64,000 bases of DNA from Brachybacterium subflavum (GCF_009299795.1 NZ_VIGP01000002.1:124001-188000), one strand, 5' to 3'; positions 1 to 8,533 are shown, counted from the stretch's first letter. Notes: a model not told the origin generated them from the letters alone. Numbers and translations: made by a program.

Positions 1-2
1 TG

Positions 3-368
3 TTCACCATCGTGCTGCTGTTCGCTCTCCAGGGCGACGCGATCCTCTCCGCCCCGGGCGACGTGGCCCGCATCGCCCTGCCGCTGCTGGTCTACTTCGT
101 GGTCATGTTCCTGGGATCCTTCCTGCTCGGACGGGCGATCGGCCTGAATTACGCCAAGTCCACGACCGTCGCGTTCACCGCCTCGGGCAACAACTTCGAG
201 CTCGCCATCGCCGTCGCCATCGGCACATTCGGCGTCACCTCCGGCCAGGCCCTCGCCGGTGTCGTCGGCCCCCTGATCGAGGTCCCGGTCCTCGTCGCCC
301 TCGTCTACGTCGCTCTCGCCATGGGCCGCCGGCTCTTCCCCGGCGACGAGACCGTTCCCACCCGATGA
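3..368 (+). CDS. acr3: Arsenite efflux transporter, ACR3 type (C-terminal part)
   Basis: This is the C-terminal 121 residues of a polytopic membrane protein; the 5' part lies outside the window. The visible part holds hydrophobic helices and the segment [19 protein letters not shown], which matches the conserved C-terminal half of the BASS/ACR3 arsenite permeases. ACR3 extrudes arsenite across the cytoplasmic membrane. The stop codon overlaps a possible ATG of the next gene (ATGA at 365-368), and that gene encodes an arsenate-reductase-like protein, so the two form the end of an ars operon. The family call rests on a partial protein but the neighbour supports it. Confidence 0.85.
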   Translation, partial: FTIVLLFALQGDAILSAPGDVARIALPLLVYFVVMFLGSFLLGRAIGLNYAKSTTVAFTASGNNFELAIAVAIGTFGVTSGQALAGVVGPLIEVPVLVALVYVALAMGRRLFPGDETVPTR

Positions 369-391
369 ACCAGCAGAGAGATCGAGCCACC

Positions 392-820
392 ATGACCGCG
401 AAACGCCCCGCAGTCCTGTTCGTGTGCGTGAAGAACGGCGGCAAGTCCCAGATGGCGGCCGCCCTCATGCGCCACCGCGCCGGAGATGCCGTCGAGGTGC
501 ACTCCGCCGGCACCCGCCCCGGCACCGCCATCAATGCCCAGTCCGCGGAGGCGATCGCCGAGGTCGGCGCGGACATGTCCTCCGCCGTCCCGCAGCCGGT
601 CACCCCCGAGCTGCTGCGCAGCGTCGACCACGTGATCGTCATCGGCGGCGAAGCCGTCATCGAACCCGTTGAGGGAATGACCGCGCCGGTCACCACCTGG
701 CACACCGATGAGCCCTCCCAGCGGGGCATCGAAGGGATGGAGCGCATGCGCCTGGTGCGCGACGACATCGACGCCCGCGTCCGTGCACTCCTGAACGACC
801 TCACCCCTACCGCGAACTGA
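392..820 (+). CDS. arsC: Arsenate reductase-like low-molecular-weight phosphatase family protein
   Basis: A 142-residue protein of the low-molecular-weight tyrosine phosphatase fold. Its N-terminal P-loop reads [18 protein letters not shown], where arsenate reductases of this family normally show C-X5-R-S; here a lysine stands at the arginine position. Actinobacterial members use mycothiol to reduce arsenate to arsenite for export. It follows the ACR3 exporter directly. I prefer the ATG at 392 because it begins one strand before the P-loop and has a purine-rich AGAGAG upstream; an in-frame ATG at 365 overlaps the acr3 stop and would add nine residues. The usual C-terminal Asp pair is represented only loosely, so catalytic competence is inferred. 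Confidence 0.75.
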   Translation: MTAKRPAVLFVCVKNGGKSQMAAALMRHRAGDAVEVHSAGTRPGTAINAQSAEAIAEVGADMSSAVPQPVTPELLRSVDHVIVIGGEAVIEPVEGMTAPVTTWHTDEPSQRGIEGMERMRLVRDDIDARVRALLNDLTPTAN

Positions 821-1231
821 GCGCACCCGCAGCGACACCGCCCGACCTCGTCACCGCATCGAACTCGCCTCCCTGGTCGTCATCGACCCTGGTCCCATCG
901 GCCCGGCCGCTGCCGCCCACCTCTGAGAACGCGGCTCTCGGCTCCTTGCCCCGGATGCCGGACCCGTCAATAGAGCGCGCCTACCAGCGCCTCGGCGCTC
1001 GCGCAGGCGAGACCGCGCTTCGACACCGATCGGTCGCCGACATGGTTCTCGCACCGTGTACACCCTGCTCGTCCCGCGGACGCAGCAGGCAGGCACTCCC
1101 CGCCATACGGGCCGGGTGTGCGTGGGGTTCGCCGACCTTCGTCACCTTCCGCTGACCGCACGCCACAACGCCAGCGCAGCGGGAGCCTCGACCACCGGTC
1201 GGGGCTCCCTCTGCGTGCAGAGGCAGCGTCG
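821..1231. other. Intergenic, no convincing gene
   Basis: About 410 bases between the arsenate-reductase-like gene and the copper-storage gene. Several open frames cross it on both strands, but none has a ribosome-binding site, a recognisable domain or plausible composition. The only clear structure is the hairpin at 1181-1209. It may be debris of an insertion or recombination event within the metal island. Confidence 0.5.
1181..1209. terminator. Hairpin terminator candidate
   Basis: GGGAGCC-T-CGACC-acc-GGTCG-G-GGCTCCC forms a 13-bp stem (one T-G pair) with a 3-base loop. It lies 22 bases downstream of the stop codon of the minus-strand copper-storage gene. No U-tract follows, as is usual in high-GC actinobacteria. 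Confidence 0.55.
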
Positions 1232-1642
1232 TCAGCTGATCGAGGCCAGCAGCTCGGTGCAGGTCTGCTCGCAGCGACGGCAAGCCTGGGCGCAGATCTT
1301 GCAGTGTTCGTGCATTTCGGCGTGCTTCTCGCACTCCTCGGCGCAGGACTGGCACGCCGCCTGACACGCCTCGAGCAGTGCACGGTTGAGGGCGACGTTC
1401 TTACCCGTCTGACGGGAGAGGACCCGGCCGGTCGTCTCGCAGACGTCGGCGCAGTCCTGGTTCCGTCGGACGCACTGGGTCAACTCCGCCACCATTTCCT
1501 CGGCCAAGCAGGCGTCCGCGCAGGCGGTGCAGGTCTGGGCGCACTCGAAGCAGGCCTCGATGCATGCGGCGAGCTTCTGCTGGTCGATGGTGCCGAGGCC
1601 CTTCGGGTAGGTCTGAAGCATTGAGGCGACGTGATGGTTCAT
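1232..1642 (-). CDS. Four-helix bundle copper-binding protein (DUF326/Csp type)
   Basis: A 136-residue cytosolic protein with 18 cysteines placed in helical patterns such as CIEACFECAQTCTACADAC and CKICAQACRRCEQTC, plus several His and Met residues. This matches the DUF326 / copper storage protein family, whose four-helix bundles bind many Cu(I) ions through inward-facing cysteines. No signal peptide is present, which resembles the cytosolic Csp3 type. The ATG at 1642 is preceded by AAGGAG seven bases upstream, which fixes the start. It is divergent from the YdhK-CueP-TlpA-CcdA copper operon, and copper sequestration fits that context. Confidence 0.88.
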   Translation of the reverse strand: MNHHVASMLQTYPKGLGTIDQQKLAACIEACFECAQTCTACADACLAEEMVAELTQCVRRNQDCADVCETTGRVLSRQTGKNVALNRALLEACQAACQSCAEECEKHAEMHEHCKICAQACRRCEQTCTELLASIS

Positions 1643-1795
1643 GGTCGTGCTCCTTCTCGTTCCGAACAGACCGCGGATACCGGCCCGCTCTGACGACGGT
1701 AGCCGGGGCGTCACCAATGACGGAAGCGAGCAGACCGTTCGTTCGCAGGCAGTGCGGGCCGACTGGTCAGCGCTGTGCTCAAGAAGTCCAAACCT

Positions 1796-1841
1796 GACCT
1801 TGAGGAGACCTTGATCTGAGGGTCGTAGGCTGGCGCAAAAT
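1796..1841 (+). promoter_or_regulatory. Possible MerR-type promoter with GACCTTGA direct repeat
   Basis: GACCTTGA occurs at 1796-1803 and again at 1807-1814. The second copy contains TTGATC (1811-1816), followed after 19 bases by CAAAAT (1836-1841). A 19-bp spacer is typical of promoters activated by MerR-family metal sensors such as CueR. Dyad symmetry in the spacer is weak, so the assignment is tentative. It lies 22 bases upstream of the YdhK gene start. Confidence 0.3.
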
Positions 1842-1862
1842 GTCCTCTGACTAGGAGTAATA

Positions 1863-2447
1863 ATGCGTTCTCGTCGCTCTTTCGGCCGTCTCGCGGCCGT
1901 CGTCTTCACCGGTGCGATTGTGTTTGCCGGATGCACCGACAACGGGTCTGACGACGGTCAGACGTCCGGTGGGTCCGAAGCATCGGAGGCGTCCGATGGT
2001 GGTGGCCACGGGGGCATGGAGCACCCGATGGATGGCGGCCCTGCGCCTGAGGGGATGGTGCCTGCGGAGGATCCCGAGTTCCCAGTCGGCACAGAGGTGA
2101 CGCTCACGGCGGACCACATGGAGGACATGGAGGGAGCGACAGCGACGATCTCCGGTGCCTTCGACACCACGACCTACTCGGTCAGCTTCACCCCGACCGA
2201 CGGCGGCGAGCCGGTCACTGACCACAAGTGGGTCGTCCACGAGGAGCTCGAGAACCCGGGCAAGGCACCGCTGGCAGAGGGCACCGAGGTGGTCATCACC
2301 GCTGATCACATGGCGGGTATGGAGGGTGCTGAAGCCACCATCGACAGTGCCACCGAGGAGACTGTGTACATGGTCGACTACGAGGCCGACGGGATGATGA
2401 TGACGAACCACAAGTGGGTCGTCGAGAGCGAGATCGAGCCTGCGTGA
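1863..2447 (+). CDS. YdhK family lipoprotein (two DUF1541 repeats)
   Basis: A 194-residue exported lipoprotein. The N-terminus has Arg residues, a hydrophobic stretch and the lipobox VFAGC, then a Ser/Gly/Asp-rich linker with HGGMEHPMDGG, which could bind copper. Two homologous DUF1541 modules follow, each carrying a TADHMxxMxGA motif (about residues 78 and 142) and ending in HKWVV. YdhK proteins occur beside copper and other metal resistance genes in Gram-positive bacteria; the molecular role is not settled. The start has AGGAG six bases upstream. Its stop overlaps the CueP start (TGATG), so these genes are cotranscribed. Confidence 0.88.
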   Translation: MRSRRSFGRLAAVVFTGAIVFAGCTDNGSDDGQTSGGSEASEASDGGGHGGMEHPMDGGPAPEGMVPAEDPEFPVGTEVTLTADHMEDMEGATATISGAFDTTTYSVSFTPTDGGEPVTDHKWVVHEELENPGKAPLAEGTEVVITADHMAGMEGAEATIDSATEETVYMVDYEADGMMMTNHKWVVESEIEPA

Positions 2448-3100
2448 TGACCACCCCGTCGAGCCCTCGAAGTGCATTCGCCTCCTCCGGGGATGGGCCG
2501 CGTCGTCGCACTGTGCGGCTGCCCCGGCGATCGGTCTTGATCGGTGCTGGCTTGTTCCCGCTCGTGGTCGCCGGTTGCGGGACCGGCGGGTCCGAGCCCG
2601 CATCCGTCACGAGTGATCAGGAGTTGCTCCAGGAACATGGCTTCGCCGACGCGGACGCGCACGAGATCATCGACAGGCTCGAAGCGCTCCCGGTGGCTGA
2701 ACGACCGCAGGACCTGATCGCCAGCGTCACCGCGACGTCTCTTCAGCTCCAAGACGATGCAGGGCGAGAGGCCGAGCTGCCCCTTCCCGAGGACCAGTTC
2801 TACTTGTCGGTGGCCCCGTTCGTGGAGACCACCCACGAGTGCGCCTTCCACAGCCTGACCACCTGCCGCGGGGAACTGCGCAGCCGCGAGCTCACTGTGA
2901 GCGTGGTCGACAGCGGCTCGGGCGACGTCCTTGCGGAGGGCCCTCGCACCACGCATGACAACGGGTTCCTCGGTCTTTGGCTGCCGCGCGGGATCACCGC
3001 GGAGCTCACGTGCACCCTCGAGGACTACACAGGGACCGCGTCCATCTCGACCCAGGCGGAGGATGATCTGACCTGTCTGACCAGTCTCCAACTGACGTGA
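2447..3100 (+). CDS. cueP: CueP family copper-binding lipoprotein
   Basis: A 217-residue protein beginning with a twin-arginine-like charged region (RRRTVRLPRRS), a hydrophobic segment and the lipobox VVAGC. The C-terminal half contains FYLSVAPFVETTHECAFHS, then TTCRGEL, NGFLGLWLPR and a final DLTCLTSLQL, which correspond to the Salmonella periplasmic copper carrier CueP and its conserved cysteines. In Salmonella CueP binds copper and delivers it to SodC; here it would sit on the outer face of the membrane. The ATG at 2447 overlaps the YdhK stop; a GTG at 2444 is an alternative. The stop overlaps the next start by four bases (GTGA). Confidence 0.9.
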   Translation: MTTPSSPRSAFASSGDGPRRRTVRLPRRSVLIGAGLFPLVVAGCGTGGSEPASVTSDQELLQEHGFADADAHEIIDRLEALPVAERPQDLIASVTATSLQLQDDAGREAELPLPEDQFYLSVAPFVETTHECAFHSLTTCRGELRSRELTVSVVDSGSGDVLAEGPRTTHDNGFLGLWLPRGITAELTCTLEDYTGTASISTQAEDDLTCLTSLQLT

Positions 3101-3755
3101 GCAGGCGAAACACCCGGTCCGCCTTCTGGCACTCGGTGGTCGGCCCAGCTGGGCGGAGCGTCACACCAGGCCTGAGTCGTCGGACCACGCTCCGACTGGG
3201 CGGGAGCCTGCTCGTCCTCGCCCCCGTCCTTGCGGCGTGCAGCAATTCCTCAGATGTGGCGAGTGAGGCGAACGCCGGGTACGTCTCCGGCGATGGCGTC
3301 GTCGTCGAGATCCCCCCAGAGGGACGCGCCGATCCTCTGGCGATCCAGGGAACCACCTACGACGGCGACGACTTCGACTCCACGGCGCTGCGCGGCGCAC
3401 CCTTGGTGCTCAACATCTGGTACGCCTCGTGTCCACCATGCCGGCTCGAAGCCCCCGCGCTGAAGGCCGTGCATAGCGAATACAACGCCCGGGAGTGGCA
3501 TTCATGGGCGTGAACACCCGCGACCAAGCGGGGCCGGCCGCCGCGTTCGAAACGACCTTCGGCATCACCTACCCCTCGATCCCCGATCCCGACGGAGTCG
3601 TCATCTCTTCCATGGACGGCAGCGTCTCGCCCAACGCCGTCCCCACGACTTTGATCCTGGATGCTGAAGGACGAGTAGCCGCCCGGATCACGGGCGCGGC
3701 CAACCAGAGCACCCTCGAGAGCCTCCTGGATACCGTGCTGGCGGAGGCCGCCTGA
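3097..3755 (+). pseudogene. TlpA-like thioredoxin-domain lipoprotein, split by a one-base frameshift
   Basis: The first frame (3097-3513) encodes a lipoprotein signal (lipobox LAAC) and the start of a TlpA/ResA domain with the redox motif CPPC in NIWYASCPPCRLEAPAL. It then runs out of frame. The second frame (from about 3493 to 3755) continues the same domain with GVAFMGVNTRDQAGPAAAF and the cis-proline region NAVPTTLILD. The total span of 659 bases is one short of a multiple of three. Restoring one G in the GGG run at 3491-3493 rejoins the protein, giving R-G-V-A-F. Either the gene is newly inactivated or the assembly has a homopolymer error. Its partner would be CcdA, which begins at the stop codon and would supply reducing power. 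Confidence 0.85.
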
Positions 3756-4522
3756 TGGGTGAACTGTTCGCCACCACCGTGCTGAGCGGACCCCTGGCCG
3801 CAGCCCTGCTGCTGTCGATCGTGGCTGGTCTGGTCGCGTTTCTGTCTCCGTGCGTGCTTCCTGTGGTCCCCGGCTACCTCGGATACATCACCGGGCTCAC
3901 AGGACAGAACGCCGGGCCGTGCCGTACCGGCGATCCTGGGGAACGGCCATGGCGCCTGGTCACCGGAGCGGTGCTGTTCGTCGCGGGCTTCACTACGGTG
4001 TTCCTGGTCATCGGCGGCTTCGTCGGTGCACTCGGGTCATTGATGATTCAGTACACAACAGCGATCAATCGGATCTCCGGGGTGCTGGTGATCCTCATGG
4101 GCCTGGTGTTTGTGGGAATCTTCCCCCGCCTCTCCGGTGAGAAACGGATCCGGAAGCGCCCCGATGCCGGACTCGCCGGCGCCCCGTTGCTCGGGATCAC
4201 GTTCGGCTTCTCGTGGACCCCGTGCATCGGGCCGACGTTCGCCGCAGTCGCGGCGCTCAGCCTCGGGGAGGCCTCCGCCAGTCGCGGCGCTCTCCTGGCT
4301 TTCGGCTATGCGATCGGGCTCGGGATCCCGTTCATCCTCTTCGCTCTCGTGTTTCGGCGTGCCCTGGGCATCTCCCGAGCGTTGTCCCGGCATCGCCGGA
4401 CGCTCCAGATCGTCGGTGGCTCCGTGCTCATCGCCATCGGACTCCTGCTGGTCACCGGCGTGTGGGAGCAGTGGATGGCATTGCTGCAGGTGCGGATCGG
4501 CACCTTCACCACGATCGTCTGA
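3755..4522 (+). CDS. ccdA: Cytochrome c biogenesis protein CcdA
   Basis: A 255-residue polytopic membrane protein of the DsbD/CcdA family, which carries electrons from cytosolic thioredoxin to extracytoplasmic thiol proteins. The two redox helices are recognisable by AFLSPCVLPVVPGYLGYI near residue 35 and FGFSWTPCIGPTFAAV near residue 155, each with the conserved Cys next to Pro. Six membrane segments can be counted. The ATG overlaps the stop of the TlpA-like gene, and the pairing of TlpA and CcdA suggests a thiol-reducing route used for copper-exposed cysteines. It ends the plus-strand operon and faces the sensor kinase gene. Confidence 0.93.
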   Translation: MGELFATTVLSGPLAAALLLSIVAGLVAFLSPCVLPVVPGYLGYITGLTGQNAGPCRTGDPGERPWRLVTGAVLFVAGFTTVFLVIGGFVGALGSLMIQYTTAINRISGVLVILMGLVFVGIFPRLSGEKRIRKRPDAGLAGAPLLGITFGFSWTPCIGPTFAAVAALSLGEASASRGALLAFGYAIGLGIPFILFALVFRRALGISRALSRHRRTLQIVGGSVLIAIGLLLVTGVWEQWMALLQVRIGTFTTIV

Positions 4523-4524
4523 GA

Positions 4525-4554
4525 GCTGAGCCCGCCGTACGCGGCCGGCTCAGC
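4525..4554. terminator. Bidirectional terminator between ccdA and the kinase gene
   Basis: GCTGAGCC (4525-4532) and GGCTCAGC (4547-4554) form an 8-bp stem with a 14-base loop in the short gap between the convergent ccdA and sensor kinase genes. The right arm covers the kinase stop codon. Confidence 0.5.
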
Positions 4555-5689
4555 GATCAGTGATCGCTCGCGGCAACCGTATGGTGAAGGTGGCGCCCCG
4601 TCCTGGGCCCTCACTGGCCGCGGCCACGGTCCCGCCGTGCGCATCGACCAGGGCTCGACTGATCGTCAGGCCGATGCCTGAGCCGGAGTTGTCACGGGTG
4701 CGTGAGCTGTCGGCGCGGAAGAACCGTTCGAACAGGCGTGACCGGTCCTCATTGGTGAAGCCTTCGCCGTCGTCCGCTACCGTGATCTCCACCGTGCTGC
4801 CGTGGGTGGCTGCCGAGACCGTGACGGTGCCTCCGGGGGAAGTGTGCCGTAGAGCGTTGCTCAGCAGGTTTCCGAGGACTTGGGCGAGGCGGTCCGGGTC
4901 CGCGTGGATCGTCACGGAGTGGGGCAGGGCCGTTTCTCGTCGTAGTGCCACGCCCGCTGTCTCGAACCGTTCATCCCATGCCGGGAGTATCGACTCCAGC
5001 AGGTCGTCGACGGTGAGGGGGTGCAGCTGTACCGGGAGCTGGCCCTCCTCGGCCCGGGACACTTCACTGATGTCGTCAGCCAGCCGCGAAAGTCGCATGG
5101 TCTGGCTGGCGAGGATGGGCATGGCTGCCTCCGGCTCGATGACGCCATCGGCCATGGCCTCGTGATGTGCCGAGAGGGTGGCGATGGGGGTGCGCAGCTC
5201 ATGGGCGAGGTCGGAGAGCAGTTGGCGTCGGGTCTCCTCGACGGCGTCCAGGCGCGCTGCCATGTCGTTGAGCGTGGCGGCCAGGGAGTCGAGTTCGGTC
5301 CCGGCTCCGACGGAGGGCACGCGCGTGGAGTAGTGGCCGCGGGACAGTTCATCGACAGCCGAGGTGAGGCCGTGAAGCGTCTGGCGGAGTCGTCGTGCCA
5401 GGTTCCAGGTGACCAGGCCGGCGGCCAGGAGGGAGACCACCAGTCCGACCCCGAGGGCAAGTGCGAGCGCGTCACGGTAGGCGCGTTCGATGTGGACGAG
5501 CTCGTCGCTGCCCACCGGGAGATCGGTCTGGAGCAGGTGGTAGTGGAAGACGGCGGGCCCGATGATCACCGTCAGCACCGTGATGGTGAGCGCGCCGGCG
5601 AGCAGCACGATGAGCTGGCCGATCATCAGGCGCGAGGCCAAGCTGGTGCTAGGGCGAACCGTTCGCACAGATGTATTCGGTGCGGTCAC
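4550..5689 (-). CDS. Two-component sensor histidine kinase (HAMP, HisKA)
   Basis: A 379-residue membrane kinase. Two transmembrane segments (about residues 20-45 and 75-100) bracket a short extracytoplasmic loop. A HAMP domain follows, then the HisKA box LSDLAHELRTPIATLSAH with the phospho-accepting His, and an HATPase domain with NLLSNALRH, ADDGEGF and GSGIGLTIS. The GTG start at 5689 is four bases beyond the response regulator stop and has GGAAGGGG upstream. Organisation and setting inside copper genes suggest a CopS/CusS-like metal sensor, but the small sensor loop has no obvious Met/His cluster, so the ligand is inferred. Confidence 0.88.
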   Translation of the reverse strand: MTAPNTSVRTVRPSTSLASRLMIGQLIVLLAGALTITVLTVIIGPAVFHYHLLQTDLPVGSDELVHIERAYRDALALALGVGLVVSLLAAGLVTWNLARRLRQTLHGLTSAVDELSRGHYSTRVPSVGAGTELDSLAATLNDMAARLDAVEETRRQLLSDLAHELRTPIATLSAHHEAMADGVIEPEAAMPILASQTMRLSRLADDISEVSRAEEGQLPVQLHPLTVDDLLESILPAWDERFETAGVALRRETALPHSVTIHADPDRLAQVLGNLLSNALRHTSPGGTVTVSAATHGSTVEITVADDGEGFTNEDRSRLFERFFRADSSRTRDNSGSGIGLTISRALVDAHGGTVAAASEGPGRGATFTIRLPRAITDR

Positions 5690-5693
5690 GAGC

Positions 5694-6407
5694 TCACCCC
5701 TTCCCCATCCGGTATCCGATACCGCGCACCGTGGTGACGAACCGTGCAGATTCAGCCGTCTCGTCGAGTTTTCGTCGGAGGTTGGCGATGTGCACATCGA
5801 CGAGATGGTCGTCTCCGATCCAGCTGTCGCCCCAGACGGCCTCCATCAGCTTTCTGCGACTGAAGGCCTGGCCAGGACTGAGCGCCAGGGTCATCAAGAG
5901 TCCCCTCTCGGTGGGGGTCAGCGGAAGTGGCCGGCTGGCGAGCCGCACCTCCTGGGCAGCTGTGTCGATCTCGAGCTCTCCAAAAGTGCGCACTGTGTCC
6001 GAAGACGCCGTCCCGGAATCGGCGCGGGGCCTGCGCAATACGGCCTGGACCCGAGCGACGAGCTCACGCACGCTGAACGGCTTGGTGAGGTAGTCATCCG
6101 CCCCCACCGACAGCCCCACCAGGCGGTCCACCTCCTCTGACCGTGCCGTCGTGATCAGCACGTAGCAGTCGGAGAAGGCGCGGATCCTGCGCATCACCTC
6201 CAGACCGTCGAGCCCGGGCAGGCCGAGATCGAGGACGATCACGTCCGGTGACAGAGTGCGGGCTGCCTCCACCGCCTCCGGACCGCTCCGCGCGCTCGCA
6301 GTCGCGTAGCCGGCCTTCGCGAGATACGCCTGGACCACGTCCGACAGCGCGACCTCGTCCTCGACGACGAGAACCATCGCCGCTGCTCGATCCGCTTCGC
6401 TCCTCAT
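5694..6407 (-). CDS. OmpR-family response regulator
   Basis: A 237-residue regulator. The receiver domain has VLVVEDE at the N-terminus, phospho-acceptor Asp in DVIVLDLGLPGLDG and the Lys of DDYLTKPFS. The C-terminal winged helix contains LTPTERGLLMTLALSPGQAFSRRKL and ends in RGIGYRMG, typical of OmpR/PhoB. It is the first gene of the minus-strand pair with the sensor kinase. It diverges from the SHOCT-multicopper oxidase operon and is the natural candidate to control it. ATG 6407 is chosen; ATG 6376, next to MVLVVEDE, is an alternative. Confidence 0.9.
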   Translation of the reverse strand: MRSEADRAAAMVLVVEDEVALSDVVQAYLAKAGYATASARSGPEAVEAARTLSPDVIVLDLGLPGLDGLEVMRRIRAFSDCYVLITTARSEEVDRLVGLSVGADDYLTKPFSVRELVARVQAVLRRPRADSGTASSDTVRTFGELEIDTAAQEVRLASRPLPLTPTERGLLMTLALSPGQAFSRRKLMEAVWGDSWIGDDHLVDVHIANLRRKLDETAESARFVTTVRGIGYRMGKG

Positions 6408-6568
6408 GGCTCCAGTCTGGTCTCCGTTCCTGGACACCGCGCGTCTACGGAGGCGCAGACGGACTATCTGGACCAGATCTTGAGGAACTCTCGACGAGAA
6501 CTTCGCCCGCCCCGGGGGAATCTGATGTGGACCGTGCCGCGTACGTACTCGACCAAGGGAGACCCTCG

Positions 6569-6805
6569 ATGATGCCGACCGATGCGATGTCGTGGCTGAT
6601 GTGGGCGATGGTCGCCGGTCTCCTCGTTCTCCTCTGGGCCTCGGCACTGCTGCTGGCACGCACCGTGCTGCCCGGGCGCCCCCGACGCGCTCGGGACGAG
6701 AACGAGGCGATCGGGGAACTCTCCCTGCGCCTGGCTCGAGGAGAGATCACGGCCGACGAGTTCGAGCAACGGCAACGACTGGTCTTGAACGCATTTCGGC
6801 CATGA
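6569..6805 (+). CDS. Small membrane protein with SHOCT domain
   Basis: A 78-residue protein with one hydrophobic helix (about residues 8-32), a basic stretch and a C-terminal SHOCT motif, LRLARGEITADEFEQRQ. SHOCT domains are short C-terminal modules of unknown biochemical role, often found near metal-stress genes. AAGGGAG precedes the start. An ATG at 6802 overlaps its stop, and the multicopper oxidase gene follows, so they share a transcript. Confidence 0.75.
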   Translation: MMPTDAMSWLMWAMVAGLLVLLWASALLLARTVLPGRPRRARDENEAIGELSLRLARGEITADEFEQRQRLVLNAFRP

Positions 6806-6837
6806 CACCACCCCCTCACTCCAGAAGGACTACACCT

Positions 6838-8340
6838 GTGAAGACCTTTTCCCGCCGCACCGTGTTCACCGGAGGCCTCGGCGCGGCAGCGCTGACACTC
6901 GCGGCATGCGGTAACCGCACCACCCCGACTGAGGCGGGGACCTTCGCACCGCCTCCTGCCCTTACGCCGAAAGCCGGTCAGAACGTCGTCACCCAGACCC
7001 TCACCGCGACACCGACGACGGTGGACCTCGGAGGGAAAACGGTCTCGACCTGGGCATACGGCGAGAGCCTCCCCGGGCCGCTGATCCGCGCCACGGCCGG
7101 CGACCTGCTGCACATCACGCTCGAGAACCGCCTTCCCGAGACCTCCACGATCCACTGGCACGGCATCCGACTGCACAACGCAGCCGACGGGGTGCCGGGG
7201 ATGACGCAGGACGCCGTCGAGCCGGAAGCGTCTTTCACCTACGAGTTCGTCGCCCCCGACCCCGGCACCTACTTCCTCCACTCCCATGTCGGCTTGCAGC
7301 TCGACCGCGGGCTCTACGCACCACTGATCATCGATGATCCCGACGAACCCGGTGACTACGACGCGGAATGGATCGTGACCCTCGATGACTGGATCGATGG
7401 CACCGGGCAGACCCCAGACGAGGTCCTGGCCGCGCTCACCGGCGCCGGGCCCTCAGATGCCGGCGGCATAGACCACGGCGACATGCCCATGGGCGACGAC
7501 GGACCCGGCAGCATGGACCACGGCGGCATGCCGATGGGGGGCGAGCCCTGGGGCGACGCGGGTGACGTGGCCTACCCCCACTTCCGCGTCAACGGCCAGG
7601 TTCCCGAAGCGCCGGAGATCTTCGAGGCGAAGCCTGGCCAGCGCCTGCGCGTCCGCCTGATCAACGCCTCCGCCGACACCATCTTCGCCCTCGCGCTTGG
7701 CGACCACGACCTCTCCGTCACCCACTCGGACGGATTCGCCGTCGAACCCGTCACCGCCAAGGCGCTCTATCTCGGCATGGGTGAACGGTACGACGTGGTG
7801 GTCACCGTGAAGGACGGCATGTTCCCTCTGGTGGCCCGTCCTGTCGGGAAGACCAGCGGCGGCCAGGGGCTCGCGGTGCTGAGGACCGGCTCCGGTTCCG
7901 TTCCCGCTCCGAACGTCCAGGTCAGAGAGCTCGACGGGGAGGTTCTCATCGGGTCCACCCTGGAACCGGCCGAGACCGCGCGGCTCGAGGACCGCGCCGT
8001 CGACACCGAACTGGAGCTTGCGTTCCAAGGCTCGATGCAGCCCTACCGCTGGGCAATCAACGGAAGACCCTACGGGCAGAACACTCCGCTCGGCATCCGC
8101 GAAGGACAGCGGGTGCGGATCATCGCGTCCAACCAGACGATGATGACCCATCCCCTGCACATCCACGGCCACACCTTCGCCCTGCCCTCCGGTCTCCGCA
8201 AGGACACCGTGCTGCTGGCACCCATGGAATCGGTCGCCCTCGACTTCGATGCGGACAATCCGGGTCGATGGGCGGCACACTGCCACAACGCTTACCACCA
8301 GGAAGCCGGCATGATGACAGGGATCGATTACGCATCCTGA
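6838..8340 (+). CDS. Multicopper oxidase, Tat-exported lipoprotein
   Basis: A 500-residue cupredoxin oxidase. The N-terminus carries SRRTVFTGG followed by a hydrophobic stretch and LAACG, indicating Tat export and lipid anchoring. The four copper motifs are in order: STIHWHGIRLH, YFLHSHVG, THPLHIHGHTFAL and WAAHCHNAYHQEAGMM, the last supplying the T1 Cys and Met. A Met/His-rich insertion near residues 210-240 (HGDMPMGDDGPGSMDHGGMP) resembles that of CueO/CopA oxidases and suggests Cu(I) oxidation outside the cell. GTG 6838 has AGAAGGA upstream; an in-frame ATG at 6802 overlaps the SHOCT stop and would add twelve residues before the Tat signal. Confidence 0.93.
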   Translation: MKTFSRRTVFTGGLGAAALTLAACGNRTTPTEAGTFAPPPALTPKAGQNVVTQTLTATPTTVDLGGKTVSTWAYGESLPGPLIRATAGDLLHITLENRLPETSTIHWHGIRLHNAADGVPGMTQDAVEPEASFTYEFVAPDPGTYFLHSHVGLQLDRGLYAPLIIDDPDEPGDYDAEWIVTLDDWIDGTGQTPDEVLAALTGAGPSDAGGIDHGDMPMGDDGPGSMDHGGMPMGGEPWGDAGDVAYPHFRVNGQVPEAPEIFEAKPGQRLRVRLINASADTIFALALGDHDLSVTHSDGFAVEPVTAKALYLGMGERYDVVVTVKDGMFPLVARPVGKTSGGQGLAVLRTGSGSVPAPNVQVRELDGEVLIGSTLEPAETARLEDRAVDTELELAFQGSMQPYRWAINGRPYGQNTPLGIREGQRVRIIASNQTMMTHPLHIHGHTFALPSGLRKDTVLLAPMESVALDFDADNPGRWAAHCHNAYHQEAGMMTGIDYAS

Positions 8341-8397
8341 CGCCGTGCGTTCCGGCCCCCGGCGCCGAAGAAGGCTGACATTGGTGTCGCTCTCCTG

Positions 8398-8422
8398 GGC
8401 CTCGCTCAAGGGTGAGCGGGCC
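8398..8422. terminator. Hairpin terminator candidate after the oxidase gene
   Basis: GGCC-T-CGCTCA-aggg-TGAGCG-GGCC forms a 10-bp stem with one bulged T, 57 bases after the oxidase stop codon and before the P-type ATPase promoter. Confidence 0.5.
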
Positions 8423-8533
8423 AGCAGGTCGGAGTCAGCGGCTTGGACTCTGGCGCCGACGTGATATCTCGAGTGCCACACCTCCGCACCTGGATCACGC
8501 CGATGCTCACAGCGGACTCCAACCCCTCGATAC

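Noticed and set aside
946..1383. Several overlapping short frames on both strands near 1 kb
   Set aside because: None has a ribosome-binding site or recognisable protein features; some run through the real copper-storage gene.
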